From NCBI GenBank assembly GCA_031257915.1, contig JAIRNR010000033.1, forward strand, positions 1 through 64,000: DNA of 64,000 nt, given 5' to 3'. This document shows, piece after piece, positions 45,702-55,024 of this stretch. Origin of the DNA: Bacteroidales bacterium (GTDB lineage Bacteria; Bacteroidota; Bacteroidia; Bacteroidales; P3). Position 1 is the stretch's first letter. The number at the start of each line of letters is the position of its first letter. The notes beneath the pieces were generated by a model. It did not search any database. It saw nothing but the letters and a program-made list of their open reading frames with translations, and was not told the origin of the DNA. Both the position numbers and the translations under genes were made by a program.

Positions 45702-47396
45702 ATGAAAAATAAAATAATTTTATTAGCCTTAATGATTTTCGCCTTTGTGTTGCAGGGGCAGGAATATAGTTATATTCCCTATGTTCAAGAAGGTAGCATT
45801 TGGAGTTATGTTTACAGATCTCGTTCGGGTATTGGACAGAATGATTATACGTCGTATTTTACGCAGTATGAGATAAAGGGAGATACTTGTATTAACTCTG
45901 ATTGCTATAAGAAATTATTTCGTGGTTGTCCTCAGAATCAGCAGTATTATGGGGCGTTGAGAGAATTAGACAAAAGGGTATATTTTTTTGAAAAAGGCAG
46001 TGACAGTGAAGAATTGATTTATGATTTTTCATTAAAAACAGGTGATACATTTTTAATATGCACCGATATAACACCTCATACAATAGTTGTTTCTGATATA
46101 GATAGTGTTCAAATAAACGGTGGTTTTCGCAAAAGATTTTATTTTAAAGATGGTTTTGGGGGAATTCAAATTGAGGGCATAGGCTCTATATTCGACTTTA
46201 GAGAGTTATGTGGTATTACATCAGAGGACGCATATTATAATTTAAACTACAAAAAAGAAAATGGTGAAACGGTTTATTACAGTACGGAAGTGTGGTTCAC
46301 AGAAAACGATTGCGGAACTCAACAGGAATACGACAATGCGCCGTGGTGCCCTAAAGGGGCTATGTGGACGTATAGTTATAATGAAGGAATGATGAGTTCA
46401 GGCTATTTTTTCTTAAAATATATTTACGAAAAAGACACTGTTATCCATGAAACAGATGTAAAAGCAATAGGTGTTTACAATTTGAACTGGACTCATAATT
46501 ACAATATGGAAAACCTTAAATGGACAAGACACGTACGAAAGATTGCCGATGAATACCTTTACGAGCGTAATGACAGTATATTCAGGTACGACCATGGCAA
46601 CGACTGTTTTATTTTCCTGTACAGTTGGAATTTTAACTTGGGGGATACTTTTGTTGCAAAGAGTTTAAACATATTATACAATAAAGTATTTTATTCACCG
46701 GAAGGAGAGGTAGATTCTGTTAGTGTAATGTTAACTCCCATTCCTGAGACGTTTTTCGTATCAAGTGTAAGCAATCAAAATATAGGAGAAAAATTGTTTA
46801 AAAAGTTTGATGTGCAACCGGTCAATAGAGATACGACCCCTTATCCCATTAGTTTAAATTTCGGTCCTGTAATTTCCAAAATAGGATCATTTTTTCATCC
46901 TTTTCCCTATCCGAAACAACAAGATCCTTCTTACAATGAATGGTCGTGTATTATATCAGAATATGGAAAATATGGAGTGTTAACTCATGGAAGCATGAAT
47001 GGATTGTATTGTTATTCGGATTCAGTACGCGGGTATCCTGTAATTATGAACGACTATGTTGCTTTTGATGGATTTGATCTTGAAAAACCTTATTGCTTAG
47101 ATCCGGATACTGTTCTTGTCAGCAATGAAGATAAAATGTCCGGACAAAAAAAACAAAATAAATCCATCTATAAACTGTATCCGAATCCTGTTTTTGACGA
47201 AGTTATTATTACATCGGAAGAAAATACTGTTATCAAAAAAATAACTATTTTGAGCACGAAAGGAGAGGACGTTTTAACCGTCTTCGGCAATCATCGGCGC
47301 ATATCTGCAAATGCTCTGCCCGCCGGTATTTATATGATGAGAATAACTGACAGCGAGGGGCATTGGGAAACATTAAAATTTATAAAAACAAAATAA
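45702..47396 (+). CDS. T9SS-exported protein of unknown function
   Basis: 564 residues. Signal peptide ending LQGQ (about residue 20). Two related halves: both begin with a W-x-Y motif (GSIWSYVYRS near residue 31, GAMWTYSYNE near 222) and continue with beta-rich sequence with a W-T or Y-Y-S core, so an internal duplication is likely. Residues 485-564 form a type A T9SS sorting domain (YKLYPNPVFDEVIITS, SANALPAGIYMMRITD, LKFIKTK). No catalytic motif recognised. It follows the biosynthetic cluster but has its own promoter, so there is no reason to assign it to the cluster. Confidence 0.72.
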   Translation: MKNKIILLALMIFAFVLQGQEYSYIPYVQEGSIWSYVYRSRSGIGQNDYTSYFTQYEIKGDTCINSDCYKKLFRGCPQNQQYYGALRELDKRVYFFEKGSDSEELIYDFSLKTGDTFLICTDITPHTIVVSDIDSVQINGGFRKRFYFKDGFGGIQIEGIGSIFDFRELCGITSEDAYYNLNYKKENGETVYYSTEVWFTENDCGTQQEYDNAPWCPKGAMWTYSYNEGMMSSGYFFLKYIYEKDTVIHETDVKAIGVYNLNWTHNYNMENLKWTRHVRKIADEYLYERNDSIFRYDHGNDCFIFLYSWNFNLGDTFVAKSLNILYNKVFYSPEGEVDSVSVMLTPIPETFFVSSVSNQNIGEKLFKKFDVQPVNRDTTPYPISLNFGPVISKIGSFFHPFPYPKQQDPSYNEWSCIISEYGKYGVLTHGSMNGLYCYSDSVRGYPVIMNDYVAFDGFDLEKPYCLDPDTVLVSNEDKMSGQKKQNKSIYKLYPNPVFDEVIITSEENTVIKKITILSTKGEDVLTVFGNHRRISANALPAGIYMMRITDSEGHWETLKFIKTK

Positions 47397-47405
47397 ACAA
47401 TCGCT

Positions 47406-47433
47406 GCCGCAACAGAAACATATCCGTTGCGGC
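47406..47433. terminator. Stem-loop between convergent genes
   Basis: Perfect 8-bp arms GCCGCAAC (47406-47413) and GTTGCGGC (47426-47433) with a 12-nt loop, 10 bases after the plus-strand stop and 24 before the minus-strand stop. There is no T tract, so termination is probable but not certain. Confidence 0.5.
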
Positions 47434-47456
47434 TTCAACTCCTCCGAATATCATCT

Positions 47457-49943
47457 TCAAATTCCAAACGTAAGAGGCAAACTTAACTTTACAACAAAAT
47501 TTCGTCCCATATTGTAAATATGTCCCATATCATAAATATTTTCGTCTTTATAGCGGGAGAGATGGTCAAAATATTTTGTGTTAAGCAAATTATTGACTGA
47601 AAAATTTAATAACAACCGCTGTTTCCCAAATTGAAATTCAAAATTTGCTCCCGCACCCAGCAAATAGTAATTAGGAGTTTCAGTTTCATATTCGGCTGTA
47701 AAGTTTTGAGCAAAAGAATAAATATTCTGAACATAGAACGAGTATTTTTTCAAAATTACAGGATGAGTAAAAATCACACTTATATTCGCTTTTATCTTTT
47801 GTGACGGCATAAGCGGCAACCATCCGCCGTGTATATGCTGACCGAAAGTATTACTGTAAGACCCCTCTATATGCAGCCAGTCAAGGGGGTGCGGATGAAA
47901 ATGGATACCCGCTTCTCCACCGTAAAGAAAAGCATCTGCCTGTTCGTAATTATATACAGGCATTTCGTCTATTGTTTCGGAAGCAGGTTGCAAATAAATG
48001 AAATTTTTGATATAGTTAAAGTAAGGACTTACGAATATTTCAACATGCGTTGAACGGAAATTAAGCGAAGCGTCGGCTTGATAACTGTTTTCCGTTTTTA
48101 ACCCTCTGTCGCCGATTTCATAACGATTTGTTCCATGGTGGACACCGTCGCTCAACAACTCAAACATATTCGGTGCGCGAAACCCGCTGGTAATATTTGT
48201 GCGTAATGAAAGATATTTCGTGAGTGGTTGATAAATCCCTATTGAAAAATTTCCTGCGACATAATTTTTATTCAATGATACGTCGGAAGCAGAGATATGT
48301 CTGTTATCCACACGAACTCCTGTCTGTAAATACGCTTTTTCGGAATAGTAAAAATTAGTCATCGCGTAGATGCCTGCATCGAAAGTAAGCGCGTCAGGTA
48401 TAAGTATTTCCTCACCATGATTAGTATTTGTTTGCACTATGCCTTGAAGTCCTGTAATCAGTTCCCATTTATTCCATTTCGGTGAGTACCATTTGATATT
48501 GTAGGAGACAGTGTTCAGATTCATATTTAGAGCCGCTTCCTCACCGTGTTCTTCATCTTCATGTTCATGTTCTTCACCCTCTTCATGTTCCTCGCCTTCT
48601 TCATGTTCTTCGCCCTCATGTTCGTGATGATGATGTTCATGCTCAAATTCCTGTCTGTTGTTAAATATATAACCGAAGTCAATTTTTAATTTGGAATTAT
48701 TATCGAACAGTAATGTGTTCTCCCAAGCCAGTAAATGCGTACTTAAATTTTGATACGGTAAGGAAAGATTTCTCCCATTTTGATATTCGTGTTCATGTTC
48801 TTCTTCTTCCTCCTCTTCTTCCTCAATTTCAGTTAATCCGTATTTTTCGTTTAGATAATTATATTTCAGAGATGTTGTAAATTTTTTTCCTGTATATGCA
48901 ATCGTAGATTTTAGCGAGCCTGTATTAAAACGACTGTTCGGAACAAGATTATTATAACCATCCGAATAATCTCTGTGTGTTGTATATCCGCCGAGCAAAT
49001 TAAAATGAAATTTATTTTTTGATAATTTGAATGTGCCGGTATTTCGCAACCCTAAAGTATTTGAGTGAAATTCGGAAGATAAAGAAAGATCAATGTTGTT
49101 GTTTTTTGCGTAAGCCTCGTCCACAAAAAATAAAACTCCGCCAAGTGCGTCGCTGCCGTAAAGAAGCGATGACGGTCCCTTTATAATTTCAACCTGTTCA
49201 TAACCGACATCGTCTAATCCTAAGCCATGTTCATCTCCCCATTGTTGATTTTCTATCCTTACCCCCTGTGAAAAAACAGCTATGCGATTGCCGCTTAAAC
49301 CTCTGATAACAGGCTTTCCTATACCTGTGCCTGTGCTGTAATTATCAATACCTGCAATATTCGTAAGTTTGTCGCTCAATGAAATACCCAAAACAGGCGT
49401 TTCTTTCAGACCTAACTTTTCCACGTTTGCAACATTTTCTCCCTGTAAACGGGAAGCGTAATCCGAAACAACGACTTCATGTAAAGCATGGGTCGTATCC
49501 GCATTTTGAGAAAATAATGCCGAACTGCCGATAAGAAAGAAAAACAATATTGTTATTATGTTGCATTTATAGCAAATACCTGTAAGAATGGTGGAAATAG
49601 AGAAGATATTATATCCTCGCGGAACAGGCTGAAATGCGAGCGGCTCTTTCATACAGGTAATCGAATCGCATTTTGTACAATGAAAATGTGCATGATTATC
49701 AACATGTTGTTCGTCTGTACAGTGATTACAAAGCGAAAAATAAGTCTTTCCGTCCTCATTCATGATTTTATGCACTTTTCCGTCTTCATAGAAGCTGTTT
49801 AAAATGCGATAGATGGTAACTCTGTCAATTTCGCCTGACGTTTTTTGCTCAATATCTTCGTGAGACAGTGCCGTTTCCGACTGTTCCAGCACGGACATAA
49901 TAATTTGCTTCGTCTTTGTGTTGCGCTTGTTTTTTTCTTTCAT
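47457..49943 (-). CDS. Fur/Zur-type regulator fused in frame to a His-rich TonB-dependent receptor
   Basis: 828 residues in one frame. Residues 1-128 form a complete Fur-family regulator: winged helix (LSHEDIEQKTSG, IDRVTIYRILNSFYEDGKVHKI), then HVDNHAHFHCTKCDSITC and GICYKCN with the two CxxC pairs that hold structural zinc. Residues 129-147 (ILFFFLIGSSALFSQ) look like the core of a signal peptide, followed by HEVVVSDY, a plug domain (about 165-285, with PVIRGLSGNRIAVFSQGVRIENQQWGDEHG split over the region) and a beta barrel ending SLPLTFGI. The barrel carries two acidic/His-rich stretches (about residues 370-385 and 430-468), typical of zinc receptors such as ZnuD. Normally these are two genes. 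No stop or ATG in this frame lies between them; the only start-like codon is a TTG at residue 133, which would leave a short uncharged signal peptide. Confidence 0.85.
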   Translation of the reverse strand: MKEKNKRNTKTKQIIMSVLEQSETALSHEDIEQKTSGEIDRVTIYRILNSFYEDGKVHKIMNEDGKTYFSLCNHCTDEQHVDNHAHFHCTKCDSITCMKEPLAFQPVPRGYNIFSISTILTGICYKCNIITILFFFLIGSSALFSQNADTTHALHEVVVSDYASRLQGENVANVEKLGLKETPVLGISLSDKLTNIAGIDNYSTGTGIGKPVIRGLSGNRIAVFSQGVRIENQQWGDEHGLGLDDVGYEQVEIIKGPSSLLYGSDALGGVLFFVDEAYAKNNNIDLSLSSEFHSNTLGLRNTGTFKLSKNKFHFNLLGGYTTHRDYSDGYNNLVPNSRFNTGSLKSTIAYTGKKFTTSLKYNYLNEKYGLTEIEEEEEEEEEHEHEYQNGRNLSLPYQNLSTHLLAWENTLLFDNNSKLKIDFGYIFNNRQEFEHEHHHHEHEGEEHEEGEEHEEGEEHEHEDEEHGEEAALNMNLNTVSYNIKWYSPKWNKWELITGLQGIVQTNTNHGEEILIPDALTFDAGIYAMTNFYYSEKAYLQTGVRVDNRHISASDVSLNKNYVAGNFSIGIYQPLTKYLSLRTNITSGFRAPNMFELLSDGVHHGTNRYEIGDRGLKTENSYQADASLNFRSTHVEIFVSPYFNYIKNFIYLQPASETIDEMPVYNYEQADAFLYGGEAGIHFHPHPLDWLHIEGSYSNTFGQHIHGGWLPLMPSQKIKANISVIFTHPVILKKYSFYVQNIYSFAQNFTAEYETETPNYYLLGAGANFEFQFGKQRLLLNFSVNNLLNTKYFDHLSRYKDENIYDMGHIYNMGRNFVVKLSLPLTFGI
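48541..48650 (-). repeat. Imperfect His/Glu-coding short repeats in the receptor gene
   Basis: Imperfect units of 15-18 bases built on GAAGAACATGAAGAAGG on the minus strand encode EEGEEHEEGEEHEHE. A second short run at about 48790-48825 encodes eight Glu followed by HEHE. Such tracts can change length by slippage; here all keep the frame. The residues could bind zinc or other metals at the cell surface. Confidence 0.75.
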
Positions 49944-49982
49944 ATAATTATAATTTTTTTTAATAAATTTTTTTTCGGCATA

Positions 49983-50003
49983 TTTGTTAATGCAACAAAG
50001 TTA
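49983..50003 (-). promoter_or_regulatory. -7 box with overlapping Fur-type operator candidate
   Basis: CAAAGTTA at 49996-50003 reads TAACTTTG on the minus strand, a match to TAnnTTTG, 53 bases before the regulator-receptor ATG. An inverted repeat with perfect 6-bp arms, TTTGTT (49983-49988) and AACAAA (49994-49999), overlaps it and the expected start of transcription. Size and AT-rich symmetry suit autoregulation by a Fur-family protein. Confidence 0.45.
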
Positions 50004-50050
50004 CAATAATTTTTAGATTTCACGACTTTTTAATTAAAATTGTACAAAAT

Positions 50051-50077
50051 TTCTTAACAAATGTTAAGCGTTAAGAA
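50051..50077. promoter_or_regulatory. Inverted repeat upstream of the exported pair
   Basis: Perfect 8-bp arms TTCTTAAC (50051-50058) and GTTAAGAA (50070-50077) around an 11-nt spacer; further TTAAC/GTTAA half-sites lie inside and just after (to 50095). It lies 57 bases before the ATG at 50134 and looks like a multi-site operator. The protein that binds is unknown. Confidence 0.4.
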
Positions 50078-50133
50078 TTTTTAACGTCAATTATTTTTTT
50101 CTTCATATATGAAAGTTTAAATTCGCGGCACTT

Positions 50134-53079
50134 ATGAAGAAAGTTATAATTTTTTTATTTATCACCCTGTTCTATTTTGACAGTGTTGTTGCCGGCAATA
50201 TAATTGCAGATACTGCATTATTTAACGATTTTGCGGAATATGTTGTGGACAAAATTTCTCCGGGTGAGTTGCAACAATTGCCGCTCGGTATTTCAAAAAA
50301 AGTCGGCAATGCGTCTTTTGATTTTCTAATTACACGGGCAACGGCTTATCCCGATTACATTGATGCGGATATTTTTTTGCGAGTTACAACTCCGTCTTAC
50401 GATGGTGAGCAACGATATTTTTTCGGAACCGACAGTGTAAAAATTTCGGCAGATGGCTTTGTGTTTCGCGAAGAAATAAGACTTGGACTGCTGAGCGAGC
50501 AGCAATTTTCGTTAAAGGGCGGTGCGATAAAAGTTAAATTAAAAGGTGATAAATACGGAAATAATTTGCCGCAAACGTATATCGTTCTTGACTGCAACGG
50601 CTTTAAAGAAATAAGTGTCGTTGGTGAAATTACATTTCCGAACTCTTTGATTGCTCCGGTAAATTTGGGCAAAGTATCACCGAATGGCAGAGTTGTCGCG
50701 TCTTTTGACGGTCATGCTTTTTCATTTGATGATATGCTTTTAACTGCGCATATTCCGGAATTTGAAATTGTCGGATTTCCCGACTGGCGATTTAAAGCCG
50801 GTACTGCAATTCTTGATTTGAGTACCGTTCGCAACGCAGAGGCAATGCACGCATACTCGGCAGCGAAAAAATATTTATCGGAAAATGATTCAAAAGAAAA
50901 TTTATGGACAGGTGTTTTTTTGCACGATCTTATTGTAACTTTTCCGCAATATATACATTCATGCGATATTGAAAAACCGCCCGCATTGCAATTGGAAAGT
51001 TTTTGGATTGATGAAAAAGGTATTACAGGATACGTTGCCGCGTTAAATATTTTATCAAAAGAAACAGGGCGGATAGGTGGATGCAAATCTAAGGATAACA
51101 TGCCGGCATGGGGCTTTTCAATTGATAAATTTGAACTTGTATTTGTACAGAATAAACTTATCAGAGGAACAATGGAAGGAGTTGTAACACTTCCCGTAAG
51201 CAGGAATAACGCTTTCGGATACTCAACAACTTTTCAGGAAGACGGCAAATGGTTTTTAAAAGTAAGACCCGACGAGAAAATGAAGTTTGATATGTTTAAT
51301 GCAAATGATGTTATGTTATCAAACACTTCTTATATTTCCATAGTAAAGTATCCGTCTGTGGAAATACCGGAACTTACCGCATGTTTAACGGGAAAAATGA
51401 AAATAAATCCGTTTAATGACTCGTCGAGTTCAAAAAAATTCAATCTCGGAACAGTAGAGTTTTCATCTTTCAAAATAACGAATAAAGAGGGTGAATTACC
51501 TGTATCTGTAGGTAAATTGAAATTTGATAAAGAGATAAAGTTTGGTGGATTTCCGGCGTCAATAGACGATATAACCTTTTCTTTCACTAAAAAGGAAATA
51601 TCGCTTGCGTGGGGAATAAATATCCATTTTACAGGAGAGAAAGCGGGAAGTTTTACAGGCAGTACGGTATTTAAAATATCAGCAATTCCGAGTGACAGCG
51701 GCTATAAATATAACGGCATTGAACTTACTGAAATTGCGATTGACTTTTCCAATGCTGCATTTGCTTTTAAAGGAGGATTGAAGTATTATAAAAATGGCAT
51801 ATATGGAGATGGTTTTGACGGCGATATTGGTTTTAATATTATACCGTTAAATACAGGTGTTCAAGCGAAAGCAATGTTCGGACATACAGGCGGTAACAGC
51901 GGTGGTGAAGATGGTTATTCATATTGGTATGTTGATATTTTAGCATCTTTCGGCGCAGCGGGTTTTCCTGTTTTTCCGGGTTTTAAATGCACAGGTATCG
52001 GCGGCGGAGCGTATTATCAAATGGCACTTGAGTCAAATTATCAGGGTAATAAATATGGGGAAAAAATTACTGAAACAGGTTTGCGGTATTGTCCCGACAG
52101 CAGTAAAAGTATCGGTGCGAAGTTATCAATGGAACTTTCCACAATGGCGAGCGATATATTTAAAGGTACCGCTTCTGTTGATGTCGGTTTTAATAAACAT
52201 AGCGGATTAGATCATATAACATTGCAATTATTGGGTTCATTTTTGCCGCCGTCTGATTTTGAAAATGGGATAGTTAATTGGACGGAAAAAATATCGGAAA
52301 GAGTGAAGGTGTCCTCATCGTCAAGCATTGCAGCCGCCGGCGCACTGTCTTATGTTTTTCCGGAAAAAGCATTTTACGGTTCGCTTGAAGCATATTTGAA
52401 TATGGGTATTCTCAAAGGTGCGGGCAGTGAAGGGCTGCTTGGCAAAATGAGCATGTATTTCGGTCCTGAATTTTGGCATATAAAAATCGGTGAACCTTCT
52501 CACCCGCTTGCTGCAAAAGTTAAGTTGGGACAGTTTGAAGTAAAAGCGAACACATATTTTATGACAGGCAGCAATCTTCCGTCAATGCCTGCAATACCCG
52601 CGAAAGTGGAAAGATTATTTAAAACCGAACCAACGTTGCCGCAACGCGATGTATCTTCGTTAAAAGGCGGCAGTGGTATCGTTGCAGGTGGCTCGCTTGA
52701 AATAAATACGGGCAAAATAAATATGCTCGGCGCATACGCAGAACTTAATCTGAAAACAGGTTTCGACTTAATGATGAAGAACCATGCCGATACGATTGTA
52801 TGTCTTGAAACAGGTCAGCCTTTCGGTATTAACGGCTATTATGCAAATGGGCAGATGTACACATATATTCTTGGCGACGTTGGGCTTATGATTAAAATGT
52901 TCGGCAAAGAACGTTCGTTTTCTTTGGGACAGATAGAAACGGCGGCAATATTGGAAGCGGGATTTCCGAATCCGGCATTTTTAGAGGGACAGTTTGGTAT
53001 TAACTATTCTGTTTTAAACGGACTTGTTCGGGGGTATCATGTATTTGAATTTGAAATTGGAAATAAGTGTGAGTTATGA
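50134..53079 (+). CDS. Large exported beta-rich protein of unknown function
   Basis: 981 residues. Signal peptide MKKVIIFLFITLFYF to about residue 20. The body is predicted beta-rich, with many alternating patterns such as GVVTLPVSRNNAFGYS and FAFKGGLKYYKNGIYGDGFDGDIGFN, and a Gly-rich stretch around residues 585-640. No T9SS sorting domain, lipobox or known catalytic motif was seen. Alternating polar/hydrophobic strands over the last 450 residues suggest an outer-membrane or surface beta structure, but this is weak. It is translationally coupled by a 4-base overlap (ATGA) to the fibronectin-type protein downstream, so the two probably work together. I do not recognise the family. Confidence 0.7.
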   Translation: MKKVIIFLFITLFYFDSVVAGNIIADTALFNDFAEYVVDKISPGELQQLPLGISKKVGNASFDFLITRATAYPDYIDADIFLRVTTPSYDGEQRYFFGTDSVKISADGFVFREEIRLGLLSEQQFSLKGGAIKVKLKGDKYGNNLPQTYIVLDCNGFKEISVVGEITFPNSLIAPVNLGKVSPNGRVVASFDGHAFSFDDMLLTAHIPEFEIVGFPDWRFKAGTAILDLSTVRNAEAMHAYSAAKKYLSENDSKENLWTGVFLHDLIVTFPQYIHSCDIEKPPALQLESFWIDEKGITGYVAALNILSKETGRIGGCKSKDNMPAWGFSIDKFELVFVQNKLIRGTMEGVVTLPVSRNNAFGYSTTFQEDGKWFLKVRPDEKMKFDMFNANDVMLSNTSYISIVKYPSVEIPELTACLTGKMKINPFNDSSSSKKFNLGTVEFSSFKITNKEGELPVSVGKLKFDKEIKFGGFPASIDDITFSFTKKEISLAWGINIHFTGEKAGSFTGSTVFKISAIPSDSGYKYNGIELTEIAIDFSNAAFAFKGGLKYYKNGIYGDGFDGDIGFNIIPLNTGVQAKAMFGHTGGNSGGEDGYSYWYVDILASFGAAGFPVFPGFKCTGIGGGAYYQMALESNYQGNKYGEKITETGLRYCPDSSKSIGAKLSMELSTMASDIFKGTASVDVGFNKHSGLDHITLQLLGSFLPPSDFENGIVNWTEKISERVKVSSSSSIAAAGALSYVFPEKAFYGSLEAYLNMGILKGAGSEGLLGKMSMYFGPEFWHIKIGEPSHPLAAKVKLGQFEVKANTYFMTGSNLPSMPAIPAKVERLFKTEPTLPQRDVSSLKGGSGIVAGGSLEINTGKINMLGAYAELNLKTGFDLMMKNHADTIVCLETGQPFGINGYYANGQMYTYILGDVGLMIKMFGKERSFSLGQIETAAILEAGFPNPAFLEGQFGINYSVLNGLVRGYHVFEFEIGNKCEL

Positions 53080-54914
53080 AAAAATTATTTTTTGCATTTA
53101 TAATGCTCGGATTGGCGGCGTATTTATCGTCGGAAAATTTACCGGTAAAAGGAAAACGAACAGGTGATGAAATTTTTCTACGCTGGGCTGTAACAGATGT
53201 TGGTTTGTGGCGCAAGGCACAGCAACAAGGATTTTTAGTTGAGCGTTTTTCTATGGAAACAATATTATGGAATGGGAAAATTCGCAATGATTTTGTACGT
53301 GATAAATTTTGGATTGTAAAACCTCATTCAATTGACGATACTGCGGCATGGTTTATGTCGGAAAATGACGATGCCGTTATGCTTACGGCGCAAACACTCT
53401 TACAGGGAGTAGATATGGGTGATGATACATTATCGTATATTATGGCAATGATTGCATGCGACCGTTCTTTCACAGCCGCCTGTATGGCAGGCTTCGGATT
53501 AAAAGATACACTGTCGCTTGAAAAGCAAAAATATCTTTATAGAATTTCATCGCGAAGTACAGGCATTTTTGGTGAATGGGAAGTTACGGAAAGCAAAACA
53601 ATTCATGCTGCCAAGCCTTTGCAAACGGCAATATCAAATAAAAGCGTTACACTTTCCTTCTCTACTGCCGAATTAAATAAAAATTTTTCTGCATACTATT
53701 TTGAAAGGGCAACGAAGCGCGGCAATTTCGAGCGGTTGCATACGGTTCCATTTACCGTATTCGGCAGTGATACGGCACAGACAATTTTTTATTACGACAC
53801 TGTTCAGGAGTATGGTATAATTTACAGTTACAGAGTTACAGGTCAGGATATTTTCGGTGCCGCAGCCGTTGTTTCGCAACAGGCGCAGATAAAATGCACT
53901 CCGCCTGTGCCGAGTGTTATTGATACTTTTACGCATATTGAAGTACGCAAGGATACTTTACCGCCGTATCCCGTATATATTACCGCCTGTACGCAGGACA
54001 GTAATGGAATTGTTTTGCTGACATGGAAAAAATCAATGAGTGAAGATGTAGAAGGATACAGAATTTTTCGCGCTTACGGATCGTTTAAGAATACCGACAA
54101 TTCGCCCGAAACACATCTGCGGTTTGGGCAAATCACGCCGCAATCGGTATCGGATACTTTCTTTAGAGATACGATTTCAAAGAAAAATCACAGAAAAACA
54201 TTTTACTTTATTAAAGTAACAGACAGTGTGGGCAATGAATCAAAGCGTTCAAATATCTTATTTGCTCAAAATCCATTGCCGAATTTTCCTTCACCTGCAT
54301 TTGTTATTTCATGCGAACAGGCGGGTAAAAATAAGGTACTTCTTAAATGGACTAACAGTTTTGACAGCGATACACGCGGACATAAAATTTTTATGCGTAA
54401 AGACAGCGGGCAATGGACTCTTGCTACGGATATTCCGCTCGTGAGAAGTGCGCAAAACCAGTCCGACAGTGTTTTTATCACGCTTAAAGAAGATGGTGTT
54501 TATTATTTTGATGTACGCGCATATACCGAAAATGCGGAAATATCTGCACCGTTTTTTGCAAGATATGTATTACAGCCGGTTGCTTTTAAGCCGTCATTTG
54601 ACGCAGTTCCCGTGCGTGATAAATTTTGTATTGTATTACAATGGAAACAGTCGGAAATCACAGACGTAAAAAAAATCTACATCTATCGCCGTACAGTCGG
54701 AAGCAGCCGTTCGGGAAGCAATTCCACCGTAAGCAGCCGCATCGAGACGGACAATTTCACTCTGATAAAAACTCTTTCCGAAACAGATATTTCACAAGGT
54801 GAATACAGAGATGAAAATATCAAAATCGGCAACACCTGTCAATACAAAATTCAGTACGAATTTGAAGATGGTACACTTTCGGAATATTCAAAAAATATCA
54901 GTGTGGAATATTAA
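53076..54914 (+). CDS. Exported protein with fibronectin type III-like domains
   Basis: 612 residues. Short N-terminal signal (MKKLFFAFIMLGLAAYLSS). Residues 20-170 are unassigned; then three or four FN3-like domains: about 190-280 (SVTLSFSTAELN to YSYRVTGQDIFG), 305-410 (GIVLLTWKKSMSEDVEGYRIFR to FYFIKVTDSVGNES), 420-505 (KVLLKWTNSFDSDTRGHKIF) and 520-612 (CIVLQWKQSEITDVKKIYIYR). The core L-x-W and Y-x-V patterns are those of FN3 folds. No T9SS sorting domain. Its start overlaps the stop of the 981-residue protein, which suggests a two-protein surface complex. Function unknown. Confidence 0.72.
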   Translation: MKKLFFAFIMLGLAAYLSSENLPVKGKRTGDEIFLRWAVTDVGLWRKAQQQGFLVERFSMETILWNGKIRNDFVRDKFWIVKPHSIDDTAAWFMSENDDAVMLTAQTLLQGVDMGDDTLSYIMAMIACDRSFTAACMAGFGLKDTLSLEKQKYLYRISSRSTGIFGEWEVTESKTIHAAKPLQTAISNKSVTLSFSTAELNKNFSAYYFERATKRGNFERLHTVPFTVFGSDTAQTIFYYDTVQEYGIIYSYRVTGQDIFGAAAVVSQQAQIKCTPPVPSVIDTFTHIEVRKDTLPPYPVYITACTQDSNGIVLLTWKKSMSEDVEGYRIFRAYGSFKNTDNSPETHLRFGQITPQSVSDTFFRDTISKKNHRKTFYFIKVTDSVGNESKRSNILFAQNPLPNFPSPAFVISCEQAGKNKVLLKWTNSFDSDTRGHKIFMRKDSGQWTLATDIPLVRSAQNQSDSVFITLKEDGVYYFDVRAYTENAEISAPFFARYVLQPVAFKPSFDAVPVRDKFCIVLQWKQSEITDVKKIYIYRRTVGSSRSGSNSTVSSRIETDNFTLIKTLSETDISQGEYRDENIKIGNTCQYKIQYEFEDGTLSEYSKNISVEY

Positions 54915-54915
54915 C

Positions 54916-54938
54916 CCGCCGATTATTGTTGACGGCGG
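54916..54938. terminator. GC stem-loop after the FN3 gene
   Basis: Perfect 6-bp arms CCGCCG (54916-54921) and CGGCGG (54933-54938) directly after the stop codon. No T tract, so the terminator role is tentative. The 85 bases after it hold nothing else I can identify. Confidence 0.45.
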
Positions 54939-55024
54939 CGGTATCGTAACTTGGAATTACAAACAATAATGACGTCAAAAAAGTTGAACTGAACATGACT
55001 GAATCTGTTTGCTGTCGTAGATTG

